Source of the DNA: Candidatus Roizmanbacteria bacterium RIFCSPLOWO2_01_FULL_35_13
GTDB lineage: Bacteria; Patescibacteriota; Microgenomatia; UBA1406; GWC2-37-13
Assembly (NCBI GenBank): GCA_001789635.1
Contig: MGAF01000032.1
Coordinates: forward strand, 1-43,810
Length of the DNA stretch: 43,810 nt
Direction: 5' to 3'
Position 1 is the first letter of the stretch; each line of letters begins with the position of its first letter. Positions 1 through 7,560 of the stretch are shown here, in pieces. The notes under the pieces were generated by a model. That model worked only from the letters and a program-made list of their open reading frames with translations, was not told where the DNA came from and made no database searches. The position numbers were made by a program, and so were the translations under genes.

Positions 1-516
1 ATTTTCTGGAAACAGAAAAGATTCGCAAGAAGGTCGGGACAGGTACTGCATGGCTGTCGTCAGCTCGTTCCGTGAGGAGTACCCTTAAGTGGGACAACGA
101 GCGCAACCCCTATCCGCTGTTATATTTGTCAGCGGAGACTGCTTCGACATAATGTCGGAGAGGAAGGAGGGGCAGACGTCAAGTCAGCATGGTCCTTATA
201 CCTTGGGCTACACACATGTTACAATGAATAGCTACAATGGGTTTTGCCAGACCGCAAGGTCGAGCTAATCCCTTAAATCTATTCTCAGTGGGGATTGAGG
301 TCTGCAACCCGACCTCATGAACACGGAATTGGTAGTAATCGCGGATCAGCTATGCCGCGGTGAATACGTTCTTGCCTCTTGCACACACCGCCCGTCAAGC
401 CAACAAAGTCGCGGAAATTTGAATCTCGATTTATCGTGAGAGGATTTCCCTGGCGATGGGGGTTAAGTCGTAACAAGGTATCAGTTCTGGAAGGAGCTGA
501 TGGATCACCTCCTTTC
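1..516 (+). rRNA. rrs: 16S ribosomal RNA, 3' portion
   Basis: The 3' third of a small-subunit rRNA; the 5' part lies outside the window. Visible landmarks are the GGCTGTCGTCAGCTCG segment near 51, CAACGAGCGCAACCC near 95, the ACACACCGCCCGTCA decoding-site segment near 383, AAGTCGTAACAAGGTA near 466 and the anti-Shine-Dalgarno GGATCACCTCCTTTCT ending at about 516. The sequence diverges clearly from ordinary bacteria: in the stem around 82-93 the usual GGG/CCC pair is replaced by CCC/GGG. No 23S or 5S gene follows; the next genes run on the opposite strand. This fits a CPR lineage. Confidence 0.97.
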
Positions 517-517
517 T

Positions 518-640
518 AATTTTTTTCTTAGTAAAAAAATTAGTCCGTCTTAAGCTCGGGAGAGCCATAGAGGACTTTAAACTTTTTCTATTCTCCTAAC
601 CCGTTTAGTAGACTAAAAAATTAAAATTTTAATTTTTTTA
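518..640. terminator. AT-rich hairpins after 16S rRNA; probable two-way terminator
   Basis: Just after the 16S end, TAATTTTTTT and its near-complement AAAAAAATTA (about 518-543) can pair and may be a processing or termination stem. At 615-638 there is a perfect 24-bp palindrome of A/T ending in a T-run on each strand. It sits between the 16S gene (plus) and the minus-strand gene ending at 666, so it could stop transcription from both sides. This is inferred from structure only. Confidence 0.5.
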
Positions 641-665
641 ATTTCTTAAGAAGCTTTCTTAGAAG

Positions 666-1493
666 TTATTTAACTTTAATCTTAATCTCCATTCCAGGTC
701 GCGGATAATTAAAAAAATGCAATCCAGTTTCCGGATTTTTCTCGGTAAAGTGTCTCCAAATTGAGATTTCCAAATATCTATCGTCAAACTTTCCGGAAGA
801 ACCAGGATAAATTACCAACACACCAGGTTCACCGCCGAATAAATTGGTAACAAATTTTGCTTTTTTTGTTACATTGTTAATCGTTATTGGAACTAATTCT
901 TCATATTCAAATTTACCTTTGAAAAAAGAATGTGGAATTAGCGTCTTAATATTCCCAAAATTATCTATATGAGCCACGTAATGACCGTCAAGTCTCGGTA
1001 TTATATTTCCGGAAATTTCCTCGAGTTCCAATTCATCTTCCATCTCGTCCATTAAATGAGCAGCAATCCTAGGATATAGATCCCTTGAGTGAAACTGACC
1101 TTCCGTATTCAATCCCTTATACTCGAAAATTTCTTCAACTTTATTCTTAATTAATGAAAAATTATAACCTGCATCCGGACCGGTCAAATATATTCCCGTT
1201 TTTAATCTAATAATTAAGGGCTTGGCGCCTTCTGCATTATGCAAAGGATGATCCGAATGTAATCGAGGATCGGTATTCTGCAATATTACTGTTTCCAGCG
1301 GTTTACCAAATCTTTCTTCAACTTCAACAATTTGTGAAACAAGAAAAGCGGTGTGAATAGTCGATGGGGTCGATGGTATAAATGTAATAACTCCTCCGTT
1401 GTGATCCTTTAAATAACCTTCAACAGATGACCTTATTTCCTGACAGGAAAGCGGATCGGCCGCAACATCGGCAACTACGATTAATTTTTTCAT
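666..1493 (-). CDS. SAM hydroxide adenosyltransferase-like protein (DUF62 / chlorinase-fluorinase fold)
   Basis: 275 aa. Family members split S-adenosylmethionine with water into adenosine and methionine. Support: GPDAGYNF (105-112) matches the family's APDNG-type segment, FHSRDLYPRIAAHL (134-147) matches the FHGRDxFxPxAAxL signature, IDNFGNIKT (176-184) matches the IDxFGN motif of the C-terminal barrel, and VIYPGSSG (227-234) ends it. The N-terminal region is more divergent and I do not see the usual first Asp motif clearly, so activity is less sure than fold. The start lies 3 nt after the stop of the upstream NRAMP-like gene, so the two are probably one transcript. Confidence 0.72.
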   Translation of the reverse strand: MKKLIVVADVAADPLSCQEIRSSVEGYLKDHNGGVITFIPSTPSTIHTAFLVSQIVEVEERFGKPLETVILQNTDPRLHSDHPLHNAEGAKPLIIRLKTGIYLTGPDAGYNFSLIKNKVEEIFEYKGLNTEGQFHSRDLYPRIAAHLMDEMEDELELEEISGNIIPRLDGHYVAHIDNFGNIKTLIPHSFFKGKFEYEELVPITINNVTKKAKFVTNLFGGEPGVLVIYPGSSGKFDDRYLEISIWRHFTEKNPETGLHFFNYPRPGMEIKIKVK

Positions 1494-1496
1494 TAA

Positions 1497-2741
1497 TTAA
1501 GTTAAAAAAGCGCTTATGAATACAAAAAAAGATGCAAAAATTATTATAACAGAAGAAATTATTGTAAAATAGTTATTCCATTTATTGTTTATAAAGTTAC
1601 CCATTAGTTCTTTATTATTAGTTATTTTTAATAAAAAGAAAAAAATTATTGGAAGCAGAAGAGCATTGAGTGACTGAGTATAAAATACTATTTGGAAGAG
1701 TGAGGCAAAAGGTAAAATTACGATCAATGCAGCAACTACTAGCTGGAATAGAAACAACCCGTAAAAAAGTTTTCCTCTTTCATAAGGAGCATCAAGACTA
1801 CCTGTAAAACCAAAAAACTCGGAAAAAGCATAAGATGTAGTCAAAGCAATAATAATAATTCCCATAATCGCAGCATTTAAAAGTCCGAACCCAAACAAAA
1901 AACTGGCAAGTTCACCTGCAAAAGGTTTAATTGCTAAAGCAGCTTGCTCTCCTGAAGCAAGTTTTATCCCATGAACAAAAAGAGTCGAGGCAGTAGCGAC
2001 TATCATAAAAAAAGAAAAAAAACTGGCTAAAAAAGAGCCAGTGTATGCCTCAAACTGGGTATATTTTAATTTATCCGGCTGTATTTTTTTGTCAACTATG
2101 TAGCTGTTGATAAAAAACTGACCCCACGGTGTTATCGTAGTACCCAAAAGTGCGATTGAGGCAAAAATAAACTCCTTTGACAATTTTAACTGTACAGGTA
2201 TAAAAAGGTTAAATATTGCACTTTTCCAGTCAGGATCCGCTTTAAAAGCAGATATTATATAACTCACATATAATACGGTAACCAACAAAAAAATTTTTTG
2301 GTTAGTCTTATAGTCTCCTTTTGCAACTACTAAAAAAGATAAAATAATAATGATGACCATCATCGGTATCAACGGCAAGTTAAACATATACGATACAACC
2401 TTGAGTGCAGAAAAATTTGCTAAAATCGAACCCATATTTGCTATTAAAAGCAGAAGAAACACAAAAAGAGCCACTTTCACACCATACCTTTCCCTTATGA
2501 TGTCTCCAAGCCCTTTTCCGGTAATAGACGCTATCCTGACTCCCATCTCCTGAGTTACGGCAAGAAGAATTGTCACAAAAAGTAGTACAAATAAGATCGA
2601 ATAACCAAACTGTGCTCCCACAAGAGAATTTGTCGCCACACCAGCCGCATCATTATCAGCCATAGCCGAAATCGTCGCCGGTCCAAAAACTCCCAGAAAT
2701 ATTATTAATCTATATTTATATTTCGCCCACAAATTCCTCAT
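1497..2741 (-). CDS. NRAMP-family divalent metal transporter, divergent subgroup
   Basis: 414 aa integral membrane protein with about 11 hydrophobic segments. The N-terminal GPATISAMADNDAAGVAT (20-37) is the transmembrane-1 signature of an NRAMP subgroup; the canonical metal-binding DPGN is replaced by DNDA. The TM6 region (about 198-212, GTTITPWGQFF) keeps the TxTPxG-like loop but lacks the methionine-containing MPH of classical Mn/Fe transporters. Loss of that methionine is typical of NRAMP-related transporters that prefer harder ions such as Mg. The gene directly follows an MgtE_N/CBS gene, which supports Mg handling by inference. It is followed after 3 nt by the SAM-hydrolase-like gene. 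Confidence 0.85.
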   Translation of the reverse strand: MRNLWAKYKYRLIIFLGVFGPATISAMADNDAAGVATNSLVGAQFGYSILFVLLFVTILLAVTQEMGVRIASITGKGLGDIIRERYGVKVALFVFLLLLIANMGSILANFSALKVVSYMFNLPLIPMMVIIIILSFLVVAKGDYKTNQKIFLLVTVLYVSYIISAFKADPDWKSAIFNLFIPVQLKLSKEFIFASIALLGTTITPWGQFFINSYIVDKKIQPDKLKYTQFEAYTGSFLASFFSFFMIVATASTLFVHGIKLASGEQAALAIKPFAGELASFLFGFGLLNAAIMGIIIIALTTSYAFSEFFGFTGSLDAPYERGKLFYGLFLFQLVVAALIVILPFASLFQIVFYTQSLNALLLPIIFFFLLKITNNKELMGNFINNKWNNYFTIISSVIIIFASFFVFISAFLT

Positions 2742-2772
2742 ATAAAATTAAATCAATTTCACTGGATGATTT

Positions 2773-3978
2773 TTATCCCTGATTAAAGGCATTTATCACA
2801 TCGACGATAGTAATAATACCAACCATGTGTTTATTATTATCTATTACCGGAAGTGCGCTTAATTTATATTTAATTAATTTGTTTAGTGCAATTCTTCCAG
2901 GAGTCGTCAGATGAATTACAACGACGTTTTGAATCATAAATCTATAAACCGGCGTATCGGGGGTTTGCAATAATAATTCGTGCAAATTAATGACACCAAT
3001 TAATTCATTTTGTTTATTTACTATATAAATATGCTGTAAAAAAGAAAAATCAGCGGTTTCATCTTTTACTTTTTTTATCACATCACTAACCCTATCTTCG
3101 GAATTCACTGTAATAAATTCCGGTAATATTAAATTACCAATTGGAGTCTTAGATAGGCTTATTAAATGCATTAACTCTTTAAATTGTTTTTCCAACAAAA
3201 AACTCATCACTTGATTTCTCTTTTTTTCACTTAGTGTTAATAACACATCTACAGCATCATCCGGATCGATAGCTGATACTATTCGCGCGGCTTTTTCAGG
3301 AGTAAATAATTTAAATAACGATGCCTGGTAATTAACATTTAAATTACCGACTACACTGGCGGCAAATTTTTCATCTAATATATTTAAAATTTTTTTGGCA
3401 TTGACTAGATTGGTTTTTTCTAAATAATCAGCTAAATCTTCTGGACGCATTTTTTCCAATTTTTTTTCATCTTTTTTCAATTTCACTTGCCCACGCGCCA
3501 ACTCAAGAGGCTGAATATCAGCCCATGATAAGAATTGTAAAACCGGTTTAAGATGCAAACTTCTAACAATTTGATTAAAATATCTCTCTAATTTAAACCA
3601 GCGCAACAATCCCAAAACACCAATATCAACTCCTGCAATGTACATTCCGGCCTTATCCTGAATTGCAACATCATTTACCCGCACAATTTTATTCCCCTGA
3701 ATATCAATAATTTGTTTATCAAGAATATTTTTAACTATGTAGAGTTCATTCTCACCTAAATTAACAGTTAGATAATCTTTTTTTAGAGTAATGTATGTAT
3801 CTAATTTCAAAACGAAGGAAAAAGGTATAACCAGAGCATTATTATTTTTTTTGCTTACAACTATTTTAGTTATATCAGGCTTTTCAGTAGCAGAAAAAAT
3901 AAGATCTTCCAATTGTCCTACTTCAATCATATCTTCCGTAACCACTTTTTTTCCTTTCAGTTCAGAAAAGTAAATCAT
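2773..3978 (-). CDS. PRC-barrel + MgtE_N + tandem CBS protein without a membrane domain
   Basis: 401 aa, soluble. Order of parts: two PRC-barrel-like segments (about 5-75 and 80-125), an MgtE N-terminal superhelix (about 175-275, MRPEDLADYLEK...AARIVSAIDPDDAVDVL), and two CBS domains (about 285-340 and 345-400, ending VGIITIVDVINAF). In MgtE channels these parts sense Mg and nucleotide and gate a membrane pore, but the pore domain is absent here. The next gene downstream, 31 nt away, is the NRAMP-like transporter, so the pair may form a two-protein Mg transport system with the sensor on a separate chain. A -10-like CATAAT on the minus strand ends 6 nt before the ATG. Confidence 0.82.
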   Translation of the reverse strand: MIYFSELKGKKVVTEDMIEVGQLEDLIFSATEKPDITKIVVSKKNNNALVIPFSFVLKLDTYITLKKDYLTVNLGENELYIVKNILDKQIIDIQGNKIVRVNDVAIQDKAGMYIAGVDIGVLGLLRWFKLERYFNQIVRSLHLKPVLQFLSWADIQPLELARGQVKLKKDEKKLEKMRPEDLADYLEKTNLVNAKKILNILDEKFAASVVGNLNVNYQASLFKLFTPEKAARIVSAIDPDDAVDVLLTLSEKKRNQVMSFLLEKQFKELMHLISLSKTPIGNLILPEFITVNSEDRVSDVIKKVKDETADFSFLQHIYIVNKQNELIGVINLHELLLQTPDTPVYRFMIQNVVVIHLTTPGRIALNKLIKYKLSALPVIDNNKHMVGIITIVDVINAFNQG

Positions 3979-4021
3979 GTAAGTATTATGGTATTTTTAT
4001 TTGTATAGATCAATAGTTAAG

Positions 4022-5188
4022 TTAATCATTCATTATGTATTGAGATCTTTTAGGCATAATTCCCGCAGTAAACCATCTTCTAATATATGGCCTATCACCT
4101 ATCATAACCTGAGAATAGCCTAGATTTTTAGTCATTTTAATAGCCGGTATTCTTTGATATGGAATATCAGATACAACCACTGCATTTTCCCAATTTCTAT
4201 CTCCTTGAAACCAGTAGTTACCGTTTTCACCCCCCATCAGTAAATGATTTAATGTAGCTGCTCTAGCTAAAGTAGCTAATCCTTTATCGCGATACTCGGG
4301 ACTTGCGTCCGTGGCCAAATCTGTAGCGCAAATCAAATAAGAGCCGTCAGGCTTTTGCGTTGGATAACTTAGGCCGGCAGAAGTTATAATTATTTGATCA
4401 TTGCCAACCGGAGTAATAATATAAAATAAGCCATTATCCTCATCTAATGATTTTTCATCAAGTGAATTAATAGGATGGGTTTTATTTAAAAACTTTTTCA
4501 GAGGGGCAAAATCGTTCCTTAGTGCACGCCTCAATATTAAATTTTCAGGTAACTTTAGATTTGTTGGTGGCCTATAGGTTTTATTATTTACAGTCATTCG
4601 AACCTCATCGATAAATGGCAAAAAAGATCCTTTTGCTGTATATAAATACAAAGGTCTTTGAAGAATTCTATGAAACATTCCATCAATAGAGTTTACATCA
4701 ACTTGATCTCTGTCAACAACGAAAGGAAAGTCAAATTTATTTTCAAAAACTTTAGGAGCTAAAAAGAGCATGTGTTCTAAAATTGCTTCAGCCTCACCAG
4801 TATACAATAACCGCGGTTGAGCTTTATAAGCTTGATTTTTTTCCTGTTTTCTTGCAATTCCTCCTCCATAAGCAGTCGCGTATGCAACTGGAATTTTAAA
4901 CTCATTTAACAAAAACCACCAATCAGTGAAAATTCTTTCTCTTGAATTATAATTATCAATATCACTATAAAATTTAATTAATTTTTGTATTGAAATAGAA
5001 ACTTTGGGGTATGTTCTAGCTGTTATTTCAGAAATAGTACTGTCTATAATATCCCGATCTGCTTCGGTTAAACTCTTTCCTTTTAAAAAAATTGCCGAAT
5101 GGTTATTAAATTTAAATGACTCGTTATTAGGAATACTATGTAAACGCTCAGAAATTGATTGTAATTTAAGACGAGTTGATTCCACCAT
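4022..5188 (-). CDS. GNAT-type acetyltransferase-like protein with an unassigned N-terminal half
   Basis: 388 aa. The C-terminal third looks like a GNAT fold: beta-rich segments from about 217, then YRDKGLATLARAATLNHL (299-316), matching the acetyl-CoA-binding R/QxxGxG/A loop and following helix, and a late YSQVMIGDRPYIRRW segment. The N-terminal about 215 residues have no domain I recognise; they contain YATAYGGGIARKQEKNQAY (103-121). Substrate is unknown. The start is chosen because a TGGTATAAT extended -10 (minus strand, 5195-5203) ends 6 nt before this ATG. It reads in the same direction as the MgtE-like gene, 43 nt apart. Confidence 0.55.
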   Translation of the reverse strand: MVESTRLKLQSISERLHSIPNNESFKFNNHSAIFLKGKSLTEADRDIIDSTISEITARTYPKVSISIQKLIKFYSDIDNYNSRERIFTDWWFLLNEFKIPVAYATAYGGGIARKQEKNQAYKAQPRLLYTGEAEAILEHMLFLAPKVFENKFDFPFVVDRDQVDVNSIDGMFHRILQRPLYLYTAKGSFLPFIDEVRMTVNNKTYRPPTNLKLPENLILRRALRNDFAPLKKFLNKTHPINSLDEKSLDEDNGLFYIITPVGNDQIIITSAGLSYPTQKPDGSYLICATDLATDASPEYRDKGLATLARAATLNHLLMGGENGNYWFQGDRNWENAVVVSDIPYQRIPAIKMTKNLGYSQVMIGDRPYIRRWFTAGIMPKRSQYIMND

Positions 5189-5194
5189 TTAAAT

Positions 5195-5203
5195 ATTATA
5201 CCA
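5195..5203 (-). promoter_or_regulatory. Extended -10 (TGG-TATAAT), predicted leaderless start
   Basis: Read on the minus strand, TGGTATAAT is followed by 6 nt and the ATG of the GNAT-like gene at 5188. A transcript starting about 7 nt after the -10 would begin at the start codon. Confidence 0.6.
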
Positions 5204-5304
5204 TTCTTATGGGATATTTAAATTCGTTGTTACAGGTTATAAATATAGAATAAATATTATGTCATTTTACTATAGATGTAAATTTATACTAAATACCATA
5301 CCTT

Positions 5305-5865
5305 ATGCAATCTAACAAGGCATTATTAATAACCGACATGATTGATGTTTATATTTACGGTGAAAAACCGCTTGTTCCTCTTGAAAGTCGCGAAAAACTA
5401 ATATTGAATATTAAAAAAGCAATAAATCTGGCTAGAAAGAAAAACATCCCGATTATTTATGTTAACTCCGCTTTCAGAACTACTGACCCTATTTACAAAT
5501 TAATAAATTACCGGGAACAAGCTACTGAAAAATTAAATGAGTCTAAGGTTATTAATGATCTCAAGCCAACATCAAAAGATTTGATAGTGAAAAAGAGAGG
5601 TTTTGATGGATTTTGGCAGAGTAATTTAGATCATCTATTAAAAAAAATGGGTATTACTGAAATATTTTTGGTTGGCTGCCAAACGGATTGTTGCATAAGA
5701 GAAACAGCTATAACAGGATCACAACTTGGATACGATGTCTTCGTCTTGGAAGATTGTTGTCAAACCAGCAGAGAATTTGGACAAATCGCCGCACTTAGAT
5801 TTTTTTCTATTTGCACAAAAGATGTTATTAATCTAGCGGAGCTTCAAAAAAAATACTTCATTTAA
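5305..5865 (+). CDS. Isochorismatase-family cysteine hydrolase (nicotinamidase-like)
   Basis: 186 aa, usual length for the family. The catalytic triad is readable: Asp11 in LLITDMID, Lys97 in VKKRGFDGFW, and Cys130 in VGCQTDCCIRETA, aligned to the family GVxTDxCVxxT motif. Members include nicotinamidase, isochorismatase and N-carbamoylsarcosine amidase; the sequence does not decide between them. GYDVFVLEDCC (142-152) is the usual strand after the nucleophile helix. TATACT at 5285-5290 is a likely -10. The gene stands alone between the divergent GNAT gene and the RNA cluster. A role in NAD salvage is possible but not shown. Confidence 0.85.
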   Translation: MQSNKALLITDMIDVYIYGEKPLVPLESREKLILNIKKAINLARKKNIPIIYVNSAFRTTDPIYKLINYREQATEKLNESKVINDLKPTSKDLIVKKRGFDGFWQSNLDHLLKKMGITEIFLVGCQTDCCIRETAITGSQLGYDVFVLEDCCQTSREFGQIAALRFFSICTKDVINLAELQKKYFI

Positions 5866-5877
5866 AAAACTATTTAA

Positions 5878-5906
5878 TTGTAAGAAACCTTAAAAATAAG
5901 TATAAT
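5878..5906 (+). promoter_or_regulatory. Sigma-70 type promoter of the small-RNA/tRNA cluster
   Basis: TTGTAA (5878-5883) and TATAAT (5901-5906) are separated by 17 nt. The predicted start near 5913 lies just before the tRNA-like segment at 5921 and the two tRNAs behind it. Confidence 0.75.
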
Positions 5907-5920
5907 ATCATCACAAAATA

Positions 5921-6050
5921 GGGTGTGTGGCTCAGTGGTATCCCAGAAGAACTCTTACCTCGGTCTGGAGACTTTCAGCTTCGCACTCCCGAGGAGCGAG
6001 TCTTCGGGGCGGGGAGCACCGTCCTGACCCGCCTGCCAGAGTTACAAGTA
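5921..6050 (+). ncRNA. Unresolved tRNA-like transcript: tRNA 5' half followed by GC-rich stems
   Basis: Positions 5921-5940 read like the 5' end of a tRNA (acceptor GGGTGTG, TG, GCTC, then D-loop AGTGGTA), but the D-stem partner, anticodon arm, a TTCRANY T-loop and a matching acceptor 3' strand are all missing. Instead three stems can form: AACTCT/AGAGTT (5950-5955 with 6038-6043), CCTCGG/CCGAGG (5958-5963 with 5989-5994) and GGCGGG/CCCGCC (6008-6013 with 6028-6033). GC content is far above the surroundings. It has a good promoter and is followed at once by tRNA-Ile. It may be a tRNA wrecked by a palindromic insertion, an interrupted tRNA whose 3' half I cannot find, or another structured RNA. 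Confidence 0.4.
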
Positions 6051-6122
6051 GGGTCGCTAGTTTATCGGTAGAACACTTTCCTGATAAGAAAGAGGTGCTT
6101 GGTTCGATTCCAAGGCGACCCA
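6051..6122 (+). tRNA. tRNA-Ile (GAT)
   Basis: Complete cloverleaf: acceptor GGGTCGC/GCGACCC, D-arm GTTT/GAAC, anticodon stem CTTTC/GAAAG with loop CTGATAA (anticodon GAT), variable AGGTG, T-arm CTTGG TTCGATT CCAAG, discriminator A. No encoded CCA. Confidence 0.95.
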
Positions 6123-6135
6123 CCTAGTCCACATC

Positions 6136-6207
6136 GACTGCTTAGCTCAACGGTAGAGCACTTCGTTTACATCGAAGGGGTTGGCGGTTCAAATCCACCA
6201 GCAGTCA
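6136..6207 (+). tRNA. tRNA-Val (TAC)
   Basis: Complete cloverleaf: acceptor GACTGCT/AGCAGTC, D-arm GCTC/GAGC, anticodon stem CTTCG/CGAAG with loop TTTACAT (anticodon TAC), T-loop TTCAAAT, discriminator A. No encoded CCA. It lies 13 nt after tRNA-Ile and is probably cotranscribed. Confidence 0.95.
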
Positions 6208-6210
6208 CTA

Positions 6211-6350
6211 ATGTCCTATTTATACATTCTACGAAGCTTAAAAGATAAAAAGCTTTATATTGGAACTTCAAATAATCTATGCGAGAATAAAAAATTTAAA
6301 CGCAACAAAAAACAGCGAAGAGCTTCCGTCCCTTTACCAGATTTTTAGCC
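6211..6350 (+). pseudogene. Remnant of a GIY-YIG endonuclease-like gene
   Basis: From the ATG at 6211 the frame reads MSYLYILRSLKDKKLYIGTS, a clear GIY-YIG domain N-terminus, then runs into nonsense and stops near 6349. The continuation expected for the family (RIKxxN...K) appears in the +1 frame as ARIKNLNATKNSEELPSL, so at least one frameshift near 6284 separates the halves, and the rest of the domain is missing. It starts 4 nt after tRNA-Val. Small stand-alone GIY-YIG proteins are common in CPR genomes; this copy is broken. Confidence 0.65.
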
Positions 6351-6402
6351 ATGTCTCGATAAAATCGGGATTTAGGCAATCGAATTGTAAGGAATATAAT
6401 TC
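6351..6402. repeat. RhuM-cassette border repeat, copy a
   Basis: Contains CGATAAAATCGGGATTTAGG and ATTGTAAGGAATATAATTC. It is almost identical to copy c at 8787-8840 and more distantly like copies b and d, which lie upstream of the two RhuM genes. It borders the 3' end of the decayed RhuM copy. Confidence 0.7.
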
Positions 6403-7320
6403 ATTTTTTACCTTTTTTCAGCAGTTTCTTTGCAAGCTTATCAAAATCGGAGATAAATTTTTTGTCCACATTTCTTTTATAATAAGTAAACTCTTTTTTT
6501 GCTTTCATTTCAGCGCTCGCTGCGCTTACGCTTCCTGAATATTTAAGAATCCCTTTACCCATAAGAGCCAAATATTCATCAAGTTTCTTAATCCAATCAG
6601 CCATTTTCATTGCTTTTTCACTTTGAGCCTGGATTTCGGCAAACGAAAGATACGCGTCAACAATGCGATTTAAAAGCTCCAGTTCTTTTTCATCAAGATA
6701 GTTTTTCGCTATAAAAATATCGCGTTTGATGGGATGATATCCCGGGAAGTTTGTCAAACCAAAATTTTCTTTATTTCTGCTTACCCGTTCAGAAATAATT
6801 TCAGCCGCGGTCTTACTTGTCACGGCATAATGCATTTTATTCTGCACGGTTTTGAAGAATAGATCAGTTTCATTCGCGTCTTTTCGGTAATCAATCGAGG
6901 TTGAATAAATATCAGTCACTTTCTGATAAAACATGCGCTCGCTACTGCGGATATCGCGGACGCGCTGCAAGAGCTCTTCAAAATATCTAGATTTGAATTT
7001 ACACGATATCCGACAGCGATAATAGTTTCCAGATTGTAGTGTTTAGCTTTATATTTTTTTCCGTCCGATGCAGTTATCGAGTATTCCTCGACAACTGAAT
7101 TCGGATCAAGTTCTCTTTCGGCAAAAATGTTTTTCAGATGCAAGGAAACATTATCAATACTGCATTCAAAAAGTTGAGCAATCAGCTTCTGCGTCAGCCA
7201 CACATTTTCATTCTCAAAGCGTACTTCCACCCGCGCCTTGCCGTCATCTGATTCGTAGATGGTAATTTGAGCATTAGGTTGTATATTTTTTATTCTGTTC
7301 ATATTTTCATTTTTCGCCAT
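6401..7320 (-). pseudogene. Decayed RhuM-family gene (copy 1)
   Basis: Two overlapping frames together make a damaged copy of the intact gene at 8836-9849. The N-terminal part (start MAKNENMNRIK at 7320) carries the DNA-binding-like segment ENVWLTQKLIAQLF and KHYNLETIIAVGYRV. It then leaves frame near 6991, and the C-terminal part resumes as RYFEELLQRVRDIRSSERMFYQK in another frame. Compared with the intact copy about 35-40 codons are absent at the junction (the QGTQFRKWATERLREYLIKG region), so this is a deletion plus frameshift, not programmed recoding. The C-terminal half remains well preserved, so decay is recent. Confidence 0.8.
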
Positions 7321-7372
7321 GTCCCGATAAAATCGAGGTATAGGCCAACAAATTGTTAAATAAAGTATAGCA
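7319..7372. repeat. RhuM-cassette border repeat, copy b
   Basis: CCCGATAAAATCGAGGTATA followed by GGCCAACAAATTGTTAAATA and a short AT tail. Nearly identical to copy d at 9848-9902. On the minus strand it forms the leader of the decayed RhuM gene and carries a TATACT -10 candidate. Confidence 0.7.
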
Positions 7373-7496
7373 TCAACACAACAGGCTTTATAAATTAAAA
7401 AAGTAAGAAAAATGCTAGAATACATGCACTAAAATTTTTTCTTTCGAAGCTAATCAGGAGTGAATAGAAACTAAAATAGCTTAATCTAATAATAAC

Positions 7497-7558
7497 TTGA
7501 AAAATAGATTATAAATGTTTATAATCTACCATACTGGATTATACAATTCCATAATCTA
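7497..7558 (+). promoter_or_regulatory. Fic promoter with two inverted-repeat operators
   Basis: TTGAAA (7497-7502) and TATAAT (7520-7525) are spaced by 17 nt. The -10 lies inside a perfect inverted repeat with 9-bp arms TAGATTATA/TATAATCTA (7505-7528). A second, imperfect copy, TGGATTATA/CATAATCTA (7535-7558), runs to 2 nt before the ATG. This layout, with a repressor site covering -10 and start, suggests tight autorepression, plausibly by the HTH end of the Fic protein itself. Confidence 0.7.
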
Positions 7559-7560
7559 CT

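Noticed and set aside
5927-6127. ORFs on both strands over the tRNA-like region and tRNA-Ile
   Set aside because: They are open only because of the GC-rich RNA genes; no protein-like composition and they run through a certain tRNA.
6260-6538. 92-aa plus-strand ORF overlapping the RhuM pseudogene
   Set aside because: Its first part is the out-of-frame continuation of the GIY-YIG remnant, and the rest is antisense to RhuM coding sequence.
6401-7320. Programmed frameshift in RhuM copy 1
   Set aside because: About 35-40 codons present in the intact copy are missing at the junction, so recoding could not restore the protein.
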